Assembly: GCA_045588655.1 (NCBI GenBank)
Contig: JAZNEP010000022.1
Coordinates: 186,001 to 250,000, forward strand
Reading direction: 5' to 3'
DNA length: 64,000 bases
From: SVFI01 sp045588655
GTDB lineage: Bacteria > Bacillota > Clostridia > Lachnospirales > Lachnospiraceae
The translations under genes were made by a program, and so were the position numbers. Under the pieces are notes generated by a model. The model saw only the letters and a list, made by a program, of their open reading frames with translations, was not told the origin of the DNA and did not search any database. Positions 34,363 to 42,592 of the stretch are shown here, in pieces (the first letter of the stretch is position 1; each line of letters opens with the position of its first letter).

Positions 34363-36180
34363 ATGTCACAGATGGATCAGAGTAAAATTCGTAATTTTTG
34401 TATTATCGCGCATATTGATCATGGAAAATCGACGCTGGCGGACCGTATTATTGAAAAGACGGGGCTTTTGACAGAGAGAGAAATGCAGGCACAAGTGCTT
34501 GACAACATGGATTTAGAGCGAGAACGCGGTATTACGATTAAAGCACAGACGGTTCGTATCGTGTACAAAGCAAAGGATGGGGAAGAATATATTTTTAATC
34601 TGATTGATACGCCGGGACATGTGGATTTTAATTACGAGGTGAGTCGCTCGCTCGCAGCGTGTGACGGTGCGATTCTTGTCGTAGATGCGGCACAGGGAAT
34701 TGAAGCGCAGACTCTGGCGAATGTATATTTGGCTCTTGATCACGATTTGGATGTGTTTCCGGTCATTAATAAAATTGATCTGCCAAGTGCAGATCCGGAA
34801 CGCGTAAAGGAAGAAATTGAGGATATTATCGGATTGGAGGCACATGATGCCCCGCTCATTTCTGCGAAAAACGGAATTGGGATTGAAGATGTGCTGGAGC
34901 AGGTGGTTGCAAAGGTTCCGGCTCCGGACGGCGATGCGGACGCACCGTTGCAGGCGCTTATTTTTGACTCGGTCTATGACTCCTATAAAGGCGTGATTAT
35001 ATTTTGCAGAGTGAAAGAAGGTCGTGTTAAAAAAGGAACGAAAATACGCATGATGGCCACCGGAGCATCAGCAGATGTTGTGGAGGTGGGCTATTTTGGC
35101 GCTGGTCAGTTTATTCCATGTGATGAGCTGTCAGCCGGAATGGTTGGATATATTACAGCGTCTATTAAAAACGTGAAAGATACAGCGGTTGGAGATACGA
35201 TTACGGATGCTTCTAATCCGTGTGCAGAGCCACTTCCGGGGTACAAAAAAGTAAATTCCATGGTCTATTGCGGGATGTATCCGGCGGATGGTGCGAAATA
35301 TCCGGAGCTTCGAGACGCACTTGAGAAGCTTCAGCTGAATGATGCATCACTCAATTATGAACCGGAAACCTCAATTGCGCTCGGGTTCGGATTCCGATGT
35401 GGATTTCTGGGACTGTTGCATTTGGAGATTATACAGGAACGTCTGGAGAGAGAATATAACCTGGATTTAGTAACGACAGCACCGGGTGTTATTTATAAAG
35501 TGTTTAAAACCAATGGAGAAGTGATTGAACTGACCAATCCGAGCAACCTTCCGGACCCGTCAGAGATTGAACATATGGAAGAGCCGATTGTCAGCGCTGA
35601 GATTATGGTAACAACGGAGTTTATCGGGCCGATTATGGAGCTCTGTCAGGAGAGACGTGGTGTCTATCTTGGAATGGAATACATGGAAGAGACGAGAGCA
35701 TTACTAAGATACGATTTGCCGCTGAATGAAATTATTTACGATTTCTTTGACGCGTTAAAATCCCGTTCGAGAGGCTATGCATCCTTTGATTATGAACTAA
35801 AGGGCTATGTGCCTTCGCAGCTGGTGAAGCTGGATGTGCTCATAAATAAAGAAGAGGTGGACGCGCTTTCCTTTATTGTCCACAAAGACGGAGCATATGA
35901 GCGTGGTCGCAGAATGTGCGAGAAGCTAAAAGAAGAGATTCCGAGACATTTGTTTGAAATTCCGATTCAGGCAGCGGTCGGAGGAAAGGTAATTGCCAGA
36001 GAAACAGTACGGGCTATGCGCAAAGACGTGCTTGCCAAGTGTTATGGCGGAGATATTACCCGAAAGAGAAAACTTCTCGAAAAGCAAAAAGAAGGAAAGA
36101 AACGAATGCGACAGGTTGGAAACGTGGAGATTCCACAGAAAGCCTTCATGAGCGTTTTAAAGCTGGATGACAAAAAGTAG
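34363..36180 (+). CDS. lepA: Elongation factor 4 (LepA) GTPase
   Basis: The 605-residue translation GTPase shows the G motifs AHIDHGKST, DTPGHVDF and NKIDLP, and the LepA-specific C-terminal domain (KRKKLLEKQKEGKKRM-like stretch near the end). It back-translocates or remodels stalled ribosomes. The ATG at 34363 has GGGAGG upstream and gives the normal family length. The longer reading from 34243 would start on top of the promoter. It is followed after 60 bases by hemW, the usual clostridial order. Confidence 0.96.
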   Translation: MSQMDQSKIRNFCIIAHIDHGKSTLADRIIEKTGLLTEREMQAQVLDNMDLERERGITIKAQTVRIVYKAKDGEEYIFNLIDTPGHVDFNYEVSRSLAACDGAILVVDAAQGIEAQTLANVYLALDHDLDVFPVINKIDLPSADPERVKEEIEDIIGLEAHDAPLISAKNGIGIEDVLEQVVAKVPAPDGDADAPLQALIFDSVYDSYKGVIIFCRVKEGRVKKGTKIRMMATGASADVVEVGYFGAGQFIPCDELSAGMVGYITASIKNVKDTAVGDTITDASNPCAEPLPGYKKVNSMVYCGMYPADGAKYPELRDALEKLQLNDASLNYEPETSIALGFGFRCGFLGLLHLEIIQERLEREYNLDLVTTAPGVIYKVFKTNGEVIELTNPSNLPDPSEIEHMEEPIVSAEIMVTTEFIGPIMELCQERRGVYLGMEYMEETRALLRYDLPLNEIIYDFFDALKSRSRGYASFDYELKGYVPSQLVKLDVLINKEEVDALSFIVHKDGAYERGRRMCEKLKEEIPRHLFEIPIQAAVGGKVIARETVRAMRKDVLAKCYGGDITRKRKLLEKQKEGKKRMRQVGNVEIPQKAFMSVLKLDDKK

Positions 36181-36240
36181 ATAGTGTAAAATTATAGAGT
36201 GCTAATGACAAAGTTAAAAAAATTTAAAGTGATAAATGCA

Positions 36241-37425
36241 ATGAAAAAGAAATGTTTGAGCCTGTATATTCATATTCCGTTTTGTGTGCGTAAATGCCAC
36301 TACTGCGATTTTTTATCTGTTCCGGCAGATGAAGCAGAGATGGAAGCCTATATACAGGCTTTGCTTATGGAAATAGAAAGTTATCGGAACAGCAAATGGA
36401 GTGAAAGAAGCATACGGACGTTATTTATCGGTGGAGGAACTCCATCTGTGCTGAGTGAAAAACAAATAACAAGTGTTTTTGATAAGTTGAAAGATGTGTT
36501 TTGTCTCGAGGAAGATTGCGAAATAACAATCGAAGCGAATCCGGGAACCGTGACAAAACAAAAAAGCAGATGTTATTTTGATAACGGAATAAATCGTATC
36601 AGCATAGGATTGCAATCGACGGATGATCAGATGCTAAGGAGACTTGGAAGAATTCATACGTATGATCAGTTTCTGGAAACTTATGCCTGGGTGCGTGATG
36701 CCGGGATTAACAATGTGAATATAGATATGATGTCGGCATTGCCCGGACAGAACGTCCGCAGTTATTGCGAAGGATTAGAGAAAGTGATGGCGCTTGAGCC
36801 GGACCACATTTCGGCGTACAGTTTAATAATAGAAGAGGGAACTCCGTTTTGGGAAATATATCATAACAATTGCGATTTATTGCCTTCGGAGCAGGAAGAT
36901 CGTGAAATGTATGAACAGACAAAGGAGCTGTTGTCGAGATTAAAATACGAACGTTATGAAATATCAAACTATGCGCGCGGTGGTTATGAATGCAGGCATA
37001 ATATCGTCTATTGGGAGCGGGATGAGTATTTGGGATTAGGATTGGGAAGCTCTTCCTTGCTTGAGGAATGCAGATTTAAAAACTCTTGTGATTTAAAGAA
37101 GTATATTGAAGCATGGAAATCCGGAAAGGGTGAGATGGTTCAAAGACTGGAATTGGAAAACCTGTCTGTTCAGGAAAGAATGGAAGAGTTTATGTTTTTG
37201 GGACTTCGGATGAGAAAAGGAATTTCTTATCAGAGGTTTTATAAACAGTTTTTAAAAGAGGTGGAAGAAGTTTATGGAGAACCGATTTTCAACATGATAG
37301 AGCAGGGATTGTTGGAGAAGACATGCAATGTGGATGAAAAGAGAGGAACGGAAGAGATTTATCTACGTTTGACAGACAGGGGGATTGATGTCAGTAACCG
37401 GATTTTTGAACAGTTTCTGTTGTAG
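36241..37425 (+). CDS. hemW: Radical SAM protein HemW (haem chaperone-like)
   Basis: The protein (394 aa from this start) has SLYIHIPFCVRKCHYCDF with the CVRKCHYC radical SAM cysteines, the GGGTPS motif and the HemW C-terminal winged-helix region. HemW resembles coproporphyrinogen oxidase HemN but acts as a haem-binding protein in studied bacteria. Start choice is uncertain: in-frame GTG 36199 and ATG 36205 are also possible, but none has a clear ribosome binding site and homologues begin close to SLYIHIPFC. It lies directly behind lepA. Confidence 0.92.
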   Translation: MKKKCLSLYIHIPFCVRKCHYCDFLSVPADEAEMEAYIQALLMEIESYRNSKWSERSIRTLFIGGGTPSVLSEKQITSVFDKLKDVFCLEEDCEITIEANPGTVTKQKSRCYFDNGINRISIGLQSTDDQMLRRLGRIHTYDQFLETYAWVRDAGINNVNIDMMSALPGQNVRSYCEGLEKVMALEPDHISAYSLIIEEGTPFWEIYHNNCDLLPSEQEDREMYEQTKELLSRLKYERYEISNYARGGYECRHNIVYWERDEYLGLGLGSSSLLEECRFKNSCDLKKYIEAWKSGKGEMVQRLELENLSVQERMEEFMFLGLRMRKGISYQRFYKQFLKEVEEVYGEPIFNMIEQGLLEKTCNVDEKRGTEEIYLRLTDRGIDVSNRIFEQFLL

Positions 37426-37489
37426 AATCGGCAAGTGTTATCCTGCAAATGTATCGGTGAATTTCTTGAGTTTACATAGGAAGTATGAC

Positions 37490-37518
37490 TTGCCATTTGT
37501 GCATGAAATATGTATAAT
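37490..37518 (+). promoter_or_regulatory. Sigma-A-like promoter upstream of sigK
   Basis: TTGCCA (37490-37495) and a perfect TATAAT (37513-37518) are spaced by 17 bases, about 70 bases before sigK. A sporulation-specific (sigma-E) promoter would have been expected; a candidate CATAGAAT near 37553 lacks a good -35 partner. Confidence 0.55.
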
Positions 37519-37588
37519 GAAAATTAGGCTGTTACGTTAACCAAACTTTACGCATAGAATAGTATAAAATGTATTTGGGAGGCTTCCA

Positions 37589-38230
37589 TTGCAAACCTTT
37601 CAAAAACCGCTTTCGGATGAGGAAGAATTATACTATTTAAAGATGATGAAGAGCGGGGATGCGCAGAAGAAGGAGGAAGCCAGACAGATACTGATTGAGA
37701 GAAATCTTCGCCTGGTCGCCCATATAGTGAAAAAATATCAAAATGTGGGAGAAGATGTGGAGGATTTGATTTCGATAGGTACGATAGGTTTGATTAAGGC
37801 AATATCAAGTTTTGATGAGACCAAGGGAAGTCGTTTGGCGACTTATGCGGCCAGATGCATCGACAATGAACTGCTGATGATGTTGCGTATGCGTAAAAAA
37901 ACAGCGAGAGATGTTTCGATATATGAACCGATTGGGACAGATAAAGAGGGAAATGAGATTAACCTTCTCGATGTGACGCTTTTAAAACAGGAGGATTTTG
38001 CGCAGGAGCTCGGAAAACGAGAGGATATGCGAAAAATCAGGACACTGGTGGAGACGATACTGCCTCCGCGTGAAAAAGAAATTATTTCTTTGCGGTATGG
38101 TTTTACAGATGGGAAGGAACTGACACAAAGGGAAATAGGAGAGCGTCTTGGTATATCCAGAAGTTATGTGTCACGCATTGAAAAGAAAGCACTGATGACG
38201 TTGCGCATAGCTTTTGAAGAAAATATGTAA
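37589..38230 (+). CDS. sigK: RNA polymerase sigma factor SigK (late mother-cell sporulation)
   Basis: The 213-residue protein has sigma-70 regions 2 (IERNLRLVAHIVKKYQ, DLISIGTIGLIKAI, TYAARCIDNELLM) and 4 (PPREKEIISLRYGF, REIGERLGISRSYVSRIEKKA). Its start, MQTFQKPLSDEEELYYL, aligns with the mature Bacillus protein after its 20-residue pro-sequence. That membrane-tethering pro-sequence is therefore absent, as reported for Clostridioides difficile. The TTG start has GGGAGG upstream. The gene is whole, with no skin-type insertion. It lies 69 bases before pilT. Confidence 0.93.
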   Translation: MQTFQKPLSDEEELYYLKMMKSGDAQKKEEARQILIERNLRLVAHIVKKYQNVGEDVEDLISIGTIGLIKAISSFDETKGSRLATYAARCIDNELLMMLRMRKKTARDVSIYEPIGTDKEGNEINLLDVTLLKQEDFAQELGKREDMRKIRTLVETILPPREKEIISLRYGFTDGKELTQREIGERLGISRSYVSRIEKKALMTLRIAFEENM

Positions 38231-38299
38231 ATGTAAAATAGGTAATGGGAGAATATTCCAAAGGGGAACAGCTTTGGGAAGAAAAGTGAGGTACATGAA

Positions 38300-39355
38300 A
38301 TGGTAGAATTAGTAGAAATACTCCGTGTGGCATATCAGGCAGGGGCGTCCGACGTGCATCTTACAGTTGGTATTCCGCCGACGATGCGTTTGAATGGTCG
38401 TCTTGTAAAGATGGATTATCCGATTTTGAAACCGGAAGATACTTTGGAGCTTTGTCTGGACGCTTTAAATCCGGTACAGCGTGAAAAATTCGAGGAGAGA
38501 GGTGAATACGACTTATCAGTTGCATTCCCAGGAATCGGTCGTTACCGTGTGAATGTTTATAAACAGCGTGGCGCAATTGCACTGGCTCTTCGTACCATTA
38601 CGGATGAGATTCCGGATCCGGAGAAGCTCGGAGTTCCAAAATCTATTGTTGATTTATATTTGAGAAAAAGAGGTCTTGTTCTGGTAACAGGTCCTACCGG
38701 TAGCGGTAAGTCGACGACACTTGCTTCGATTATCAATAAAGTAAATGAAAACAGAGATGCACATATTATCACGCTCGAAGAGCCTATCGAGTACGCGCAC
38801 AGACATAAGTTGTCTATGGTAAACCAGCGTGAGATCGGTCAGGACACATTAAGTTTTGATAACGGACTTCGTGCAGCGCTTCGTGAGGACCCGGATGTTA
38901 TCCTTGTGGGAGAGATGCGAGACTTTGAAACAATCAGTATTGCGATTACGGCGGCTGAAACAGGTCACCTTGTATTTTCAACACTGCATACAGTGGATGC
39001 GGCAAGTACTGTGGACCGTATTATCGACGTATTTCCGGAGCATCAGCAGCAACAGATTCGTGTACAGCTTTCAAACGTTATTGAGGCGATTATTTCGCAG
39101 ACACTTATTCCAAACATCACTGGAGATGGACGTTGTGCAGCATTTGAGGTTATGCACGCAAACTACGCGGTAAGAAACTTGATTCGTGAAGGAAAATCAC
39201 ATCAGCTGGATTCTATCATTCAGACAGGTAAGAAAGAAGGTATGATGACCCTTGATGATTCTTTGCTTGCCTTATACATGGCGCGTAAAATTTCTAAAGA
39301 TGATTGTATCCAGTATTCACGTGATCCTGAAAAAATGAAAACAAAGGTATTCTAA
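38300..39355 (+). CDS. pilT: Type IV pilus retraction ATPase PilT
   Basis: The 351-residue secretion-type ATPase starts LVEILRVAYQAGASDVHLTVG and has Walker A GPTGSGKST, the Asp box around ITLEEPIEYAH, Walker B ILVGEMRD and the His box LVFSTLHTVDA. AIRNLI-type residues near the end (AVRNLIREGK) are the PilT signature that sets retraction ATPases apart from PilB. It lies 10 kb before the main pilus operon, next to comM and dprA. Confidence 0.95.
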   Translation: MVELVEILRVAYQAGASDVHLTVGIPPTMRLNGRLVKMDYPILKPEDTLELCLDALNPVQREKFEERGEYDLSVAFPGIGRYRVNVYKQRGAIALALRTITDEIPDPEKLGVPKSIVDLYLRKRGLVLVTGPTGSGKSTTLASIINKVNENRDAHIITLEEPIEYAHRHKLSMVNQREIGQDTLSFDNGLRAALREDPDVILVGEMRDFETISIAITAAETGHLVFSTLHTVDAASTVDRIIDVFPEHQQQQIRVQLSNVIEAIISQTLIPNITGDGRCAAFEVMHANYAVRNLIREGKSHQLDSIIQTGKKEGMMTLDDSLLALYMARKISKDDCIQYSRDPEKMKTKVF

Positions 39356-39381
39356 TCTTGTATCACTATTGATTGTCTCTA

Positions 39382-39425
39382 TAGTCGGCACAATTGCGTG
39401 CCGGCTATAAGATAGATTGTTTTTT
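39382..39425 (+). terminator. Probable terminator after pilT
   Basis: TAGTCGGCAC pairs with GTGCCGGCTA around AATTGC; a T-run follows only after 11 bases, so termination may be partial. Confidence 0.5.
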
Positions 39426-39506
39426 CGTAGTTCAAATCATAGCATATAAAATAGAATCATATAGTTCTTAGATTTAATCAATTTCAATTGCAAAATTCTA
39501 AATTAA

Positions 39507-39542
39507 ATTTCAAATGATATTTCAAATTATATTTCAAATCAT
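39507..39542 (+). repeat. Three tandem 12-bp AT-rich repeats
   Basis: ATTTCAAATGAT, ATTTCAAATTAT and ATTTCAAATCAT follow one another without gaps, and a decayed fourth unit (AGTTCGTATTAT) runs to 39554. They lie in the leader region of comM. Confidence 0.85.
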
Positions 39543-39613
39543 AGTTCGTATTATTGTTCATAAAAATTCCAATGGCATATTTTTTAAAAGAAAAACAAAG
39601 GAGGATGAAATTA

Positions 39614-41191
39614 TTGTATCAGTCTGTGATTTCGGGGACGATTCGCGGGATAGAAAGCTATCTTGTGTGCGTGGAGGTGGATGTATCAGACGGTCTGCCT
39701 TGCATGGATATGATTGGTTATTTAACGAGCGAGGTCAAAGAGAGTAGAGAGCGAGTGCGAGTTGGGATAAAAAACAGTGGTTATAAAATTCCGCCAAAAC
39801 GTATAACAATTAGTTTGTCTCCTGCGGATGTAAAAAAGGAAGGAAACCGCTTTGATTTACCGGTGGCACTGGGTATTTTATCAACACTGACACAAAAAAG
39901 TGAGAAGTGTATAAGAGATCAAGTGATTGTGCTGGGGGAATTGGGGCTGGATGGAGGTGTAAAAGCAGTCAAAGGCGTTTTGCCAATTTTGTTAAAAGCT
40001 TCAGATGAGGGGATAAAATATGGTATTGTGCCAAAAGAAAATGCAGGAGAGGCATGGCATGTTAAAGGGATGGTGTGTTTTTCAGTAGAGACACTGAGGG
40101 AAGCATATGAAGTTTATGTAAAAATTCAGCAGGGGAAAATAGAAGAAAGTGTAGAGAGAAAAGAGAGGGGTGCGATTGGGCAGTCTGCTTTGTGCGAAGT
40201 AATGAAAGAGGAAGAAAAACAAAGTGGACTTGATTTTGCGCAAATTATAGGACAGCAAACGGCAAAGCGTGCAAGTGAAATTGCTGTGGCGGGATTTCAT
40301 AATTTTCTTTTGTTCGGTCCGCCGGGAGGCGGGAAAACCATGATAGCGGAGCGATTGAAAACAATTATGCCACCGATGTCTTATGAGGAAGCACTTGAAG
40401 TGACAAAAATACAGAGTATCACCGGGGAATTAAAAAATAACAGATGTCTCGCTTCGAGCCGACCGTTTGAAGTGGTCCATCCGATGATTACACCACAAGG
40501 ACTTTTGGGCGGTGGCTCCATTCCACGTCCGGGAATGGTTACAAGGGCACATAACGGAATTTTATTTCTGGACGAATTGCCTGAGTTTGGAAGACAGAAG
40601 CTGGATTTGCTTAGACAACCGCTGGAGGATAAGAAAATTCAAATTGTAAGAAACCAATATGTATGCGAGTATCGAACAGATTTCATGCTGGTGGCGGCGA
40701 TGAATCCCTGTCCATGTGGGTTTTATCCAAATGTGGATAAATGCAACTGCAGAAGATCGGAGGTAAAACGATATCTAAAGCAAGTGTCAGGCCCTTTGCT
40801 TGATCGAATTGACATTAGTGTCGAAGTGGGGGAAATACAGTGGGAGCAACTGGATGGAAGAGAAGATGGGGAAACAAGCGAACAGATAAGAGAAAGGGTT
40901 TGTGCGGCAAGAGAGAGACAATGGGAGAGACAGAGGAAGTTTAATGGAGATTTAACAAAGGAGGAAATGGAAATATATGGTGCGTTAGGTGCGGATGCAG
41001 AGAAGTTACTAGAGATGGTGTTCCGGAGAGAAAAAATGAGCATTCGTAGTTATTACAAAGTGCGAAAGGTAGCAAGGACAATTGCGGATCTTGCAAAACG
41101 AGATGAAGTGGGGGAGGAACACGTTGCAGAAGCAGTGATACTCAACCACGGAATGGAGATGATTCGAAGGAAAGGGAGTGAGGAGTGTTGA
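39614..41191 (+). CDS. comM: YifB/ComM-family Mg-chelatase-like AAA+ helicase
   Basis: The 525-residue protein has the ComM N-terminal domain (SYLVCVEVDVSDGLPCMDMIG), AAA+ Walker A GPPGGGKT, Walker B ILFLDELPEF, and the cysteine-rich insert MNPCPCGFYPNVDKCNC. ComM promotes branch migration of incoming DNA during natural transformation in several bacteria. The TTG at 39614 has AAGGAGG at an ideal 9-base spacing and gives MYQSVISGTIRG; an ATG at 39605 directly abuts that site. The stop overlaps the dprA start (TTGA). Confidence 0.92.
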   Translation: MYQSVISGTIRGIESYLVCVEVDVSDGLPCMDMIGYLTSEVKESRERVRVGIKNSGYKIPPKRITISLSPADVKKEGNRFDLPVALGILSTLTQKSEKCIRDQVIVLGELGLDGGVKAVKGVLPILLKASDEGIKYGIVPKENAGEAWHVKGMVCFSVETLREAYEVYVKIQQGKIEESVERKERGAIGQSALCEVMKEEEKQSGLDFAQIIGQQTAKRASEIAVAGFHNFLLFGPPGGGKTMIAERLKTIMPPMSYEEALEVTKIQSITGELKNNRCLASSRPFEVVHPMITPQGLLGGGSIPRPGMVTRAHNGILFLDELPEFGRQKLDLLRQPLEDKKIQIVRNQYVCEYRTDFMLVAAMNPCPCGFYPNVDKCNCRRSEVKRYLKQVSGPLLDRIDISVEVGEIQWEQLDGREDGETSEQIRERVCAARERQWERQRKFNGDLTKEEMEIYGALGADAEKLLEMVFRREKMSIRSYYKVRKVARTIADLAKRDEVGEEHVAEAVILNHGMEMIRRKGSEEC

Positions 41192-42402
41192 GTGAGATTA
41201 GACGGGAGAGGGTATTTCAGAATTGGTTATATCATATTCCGGGGCTGGGGAGAAAACGATTGAGAACCATCCTTTCTCATGATAAAGGTGCGGAATGTTT
41301 TTTTGAAGAGGAAGAGAAAGAACTACTTCTTTTTTTGGAAAAGAAATGCAATTATACGGAGCAGATGGCTACGACGCTGTGCAGTGCCTTGATGGATGCG
41401 CGTAAATGGGACCCTTGGAAGATGTATAACAAAATAGAAGAAAAAGGGATCTGTTTTTTGCCATATACAGATAGGAATTATCCTGTGGTGTTAAAAGACA
41501 TACCGGATGCGCCGTATGCCCTATATCGAATGGGAAAAAGGCGGGAGTTGCAAGGGATGGGCGAGAAGTATACGGAGGGGATGAGTCGTATGGAAGGTGC
41601 ACCAACGGTTGCTGTTGTCGGGGCGAGAAGATGCTCTGCGTATGGGACATATGTGGCAAATCAAATAGGACAAGGTTGTGCAAAGAGAGGGATAAAAGTT
41701 GTGAGCGGACTGGCATATGGAATCGATGCAACGGTTCAATGGGCAGCGCTTTGTGCAGGGGGGAATGTCACAGCGGTGCTCGGAAGTGGTGTGGATGTAT
41801 GCTATCCGCCCGGAAATGAGAAAATTTATACAGCACTGAAACGGGAGGGGGAAATCTACAGTGAGTATGTGCCGGGAACACAGCCAAAGGCACAATTTTT
41901 TCCGCCGAGGAATCGGATTATCAGCGGGTTGTCCGATGCGGTGATTGTCGTGGAAGCAAAACAAAAGAGTGGAACATTAATAACAGTAGATATGGCACTG
42001 GAACAGGGGAAAGATGTCTATGTGGTTCCGGGGCGATTGACAGATCCGCTGAGCGCAGGGTGCAATCGTTTGCTACAACAAGGTGCACTTCCGGTGCATG
42101 ATGTAGATGAGGTGTTGGATACAATGTCTACTACTTTTGGAAATAAAAAGAGTTTGGGGGAGAAGAGCGAGAGAAACGGTACTGGGGCAAGTGGCATAAA
42201 AATGAATCCTTATAAGAAAAGTGAATTAAAACATACGATTTACAAGGCGTTGGACGTGAAACCAAAATCGGTTCAGGAGATATGGGATAGTATGAAAGAA
42301 CAGAAAAAGATGGAGATTGCAGTATTGCAAACGCAGTTGTTACATATGCAGATGGAAGGGGGGATAAAAGAAGAAAACGGGCGCTATTTTATTGCATGGT
42401 GA
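41188..42402 (+). CDS. dprA: DNA-processing protein DprA
   Basis: The 404-residue protein has an N-terminal helix-hairpin-helix-like part (PGLGRKRLRTIL), the Rossmann DprA core (VVGARRCSAYG, VSGLAYGIDATVQWAAL, VLGSGVDVCYPPGN, FPPRNRIISGLSDAVIVVEA, SGTLITVDMALEQGKDVYVVPG) and a C-terminal winged helix. DprA loads RecA onto transforming single-stranded DNA. The TTG start overlaps the comM stop by 4 bases; GTG 41185 is an alternative. Pairing with comM points to a DNA-uptake function. Confidence 0.95.
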   Translation: MSEIRRERVFQNWLYHIPGLGRKRLRTILSHDKGAECFFEEEEKELLLFLEKKCNYTEQMATTLCSALMDARKWDPWKMYNKIEEKGICFLPYTDRNYPVVLKDIPDAPYALYRMGKRRELQGMGEKYTEGMSRMEGAPTVAVVGARRCSAYGTYVANQIGQGCAKRGIKVVSGLAYGIDATVQWAALCAGGNVTAVLGSGVDVCYPPGNEKIYTALKREGEIYSEYVPGTQPKAQFFPPRNRIISGLSDAVIVVEAKQKSGTLITVDMALEQGKDVYVVPGRLTDPLSAGCNRLLQQGALPVHDVDEVLDTMSTTFGNKKSLGEKSERNGTGASGIKMNPYKKSELKHTIYKALDVKPKSVQEIWDSMKEQKKMEIAVLQTQLLHMQMEGGIKEENGRYFIAW

Positions 42403-42485
42403 GATAAGATGGCTATATTTTAGAAATGACAGCAAATTTCACATGGTAACAGTAAATAAATTTGAGAAAATATAGGTTTTCGTTC

Positions 42486-42514
42486 TAGTCAAAAGGAAAG
42501 AATTTTGCTATAAT
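42486..42514 (+). promoter_or_regulatory. Extended -10 promoter of the LRR surface protein
   Basis: TATAAT at 42509-42514 is preceded by TG at 42506-42507 (extended -10), with a weak TAGTCA -35 at 17 bases. The start codon is 79 bases downstream, behind a leader with a short GC-rich inverted repeat. Confidence 0.6.
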
Positions 42515-42592
42515 ATGACAGAATATGGTTGTGTACATAATGCCGGTCCCAAAGTGAGGCCGGGAAACAAAGAAAAAATGTAGGAGGGAATT

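Noticed and set aside
37589..38230. Skin-type element interrupting sigK
   Set aside because: The sigK frame is continuous from region 2 to region 4.
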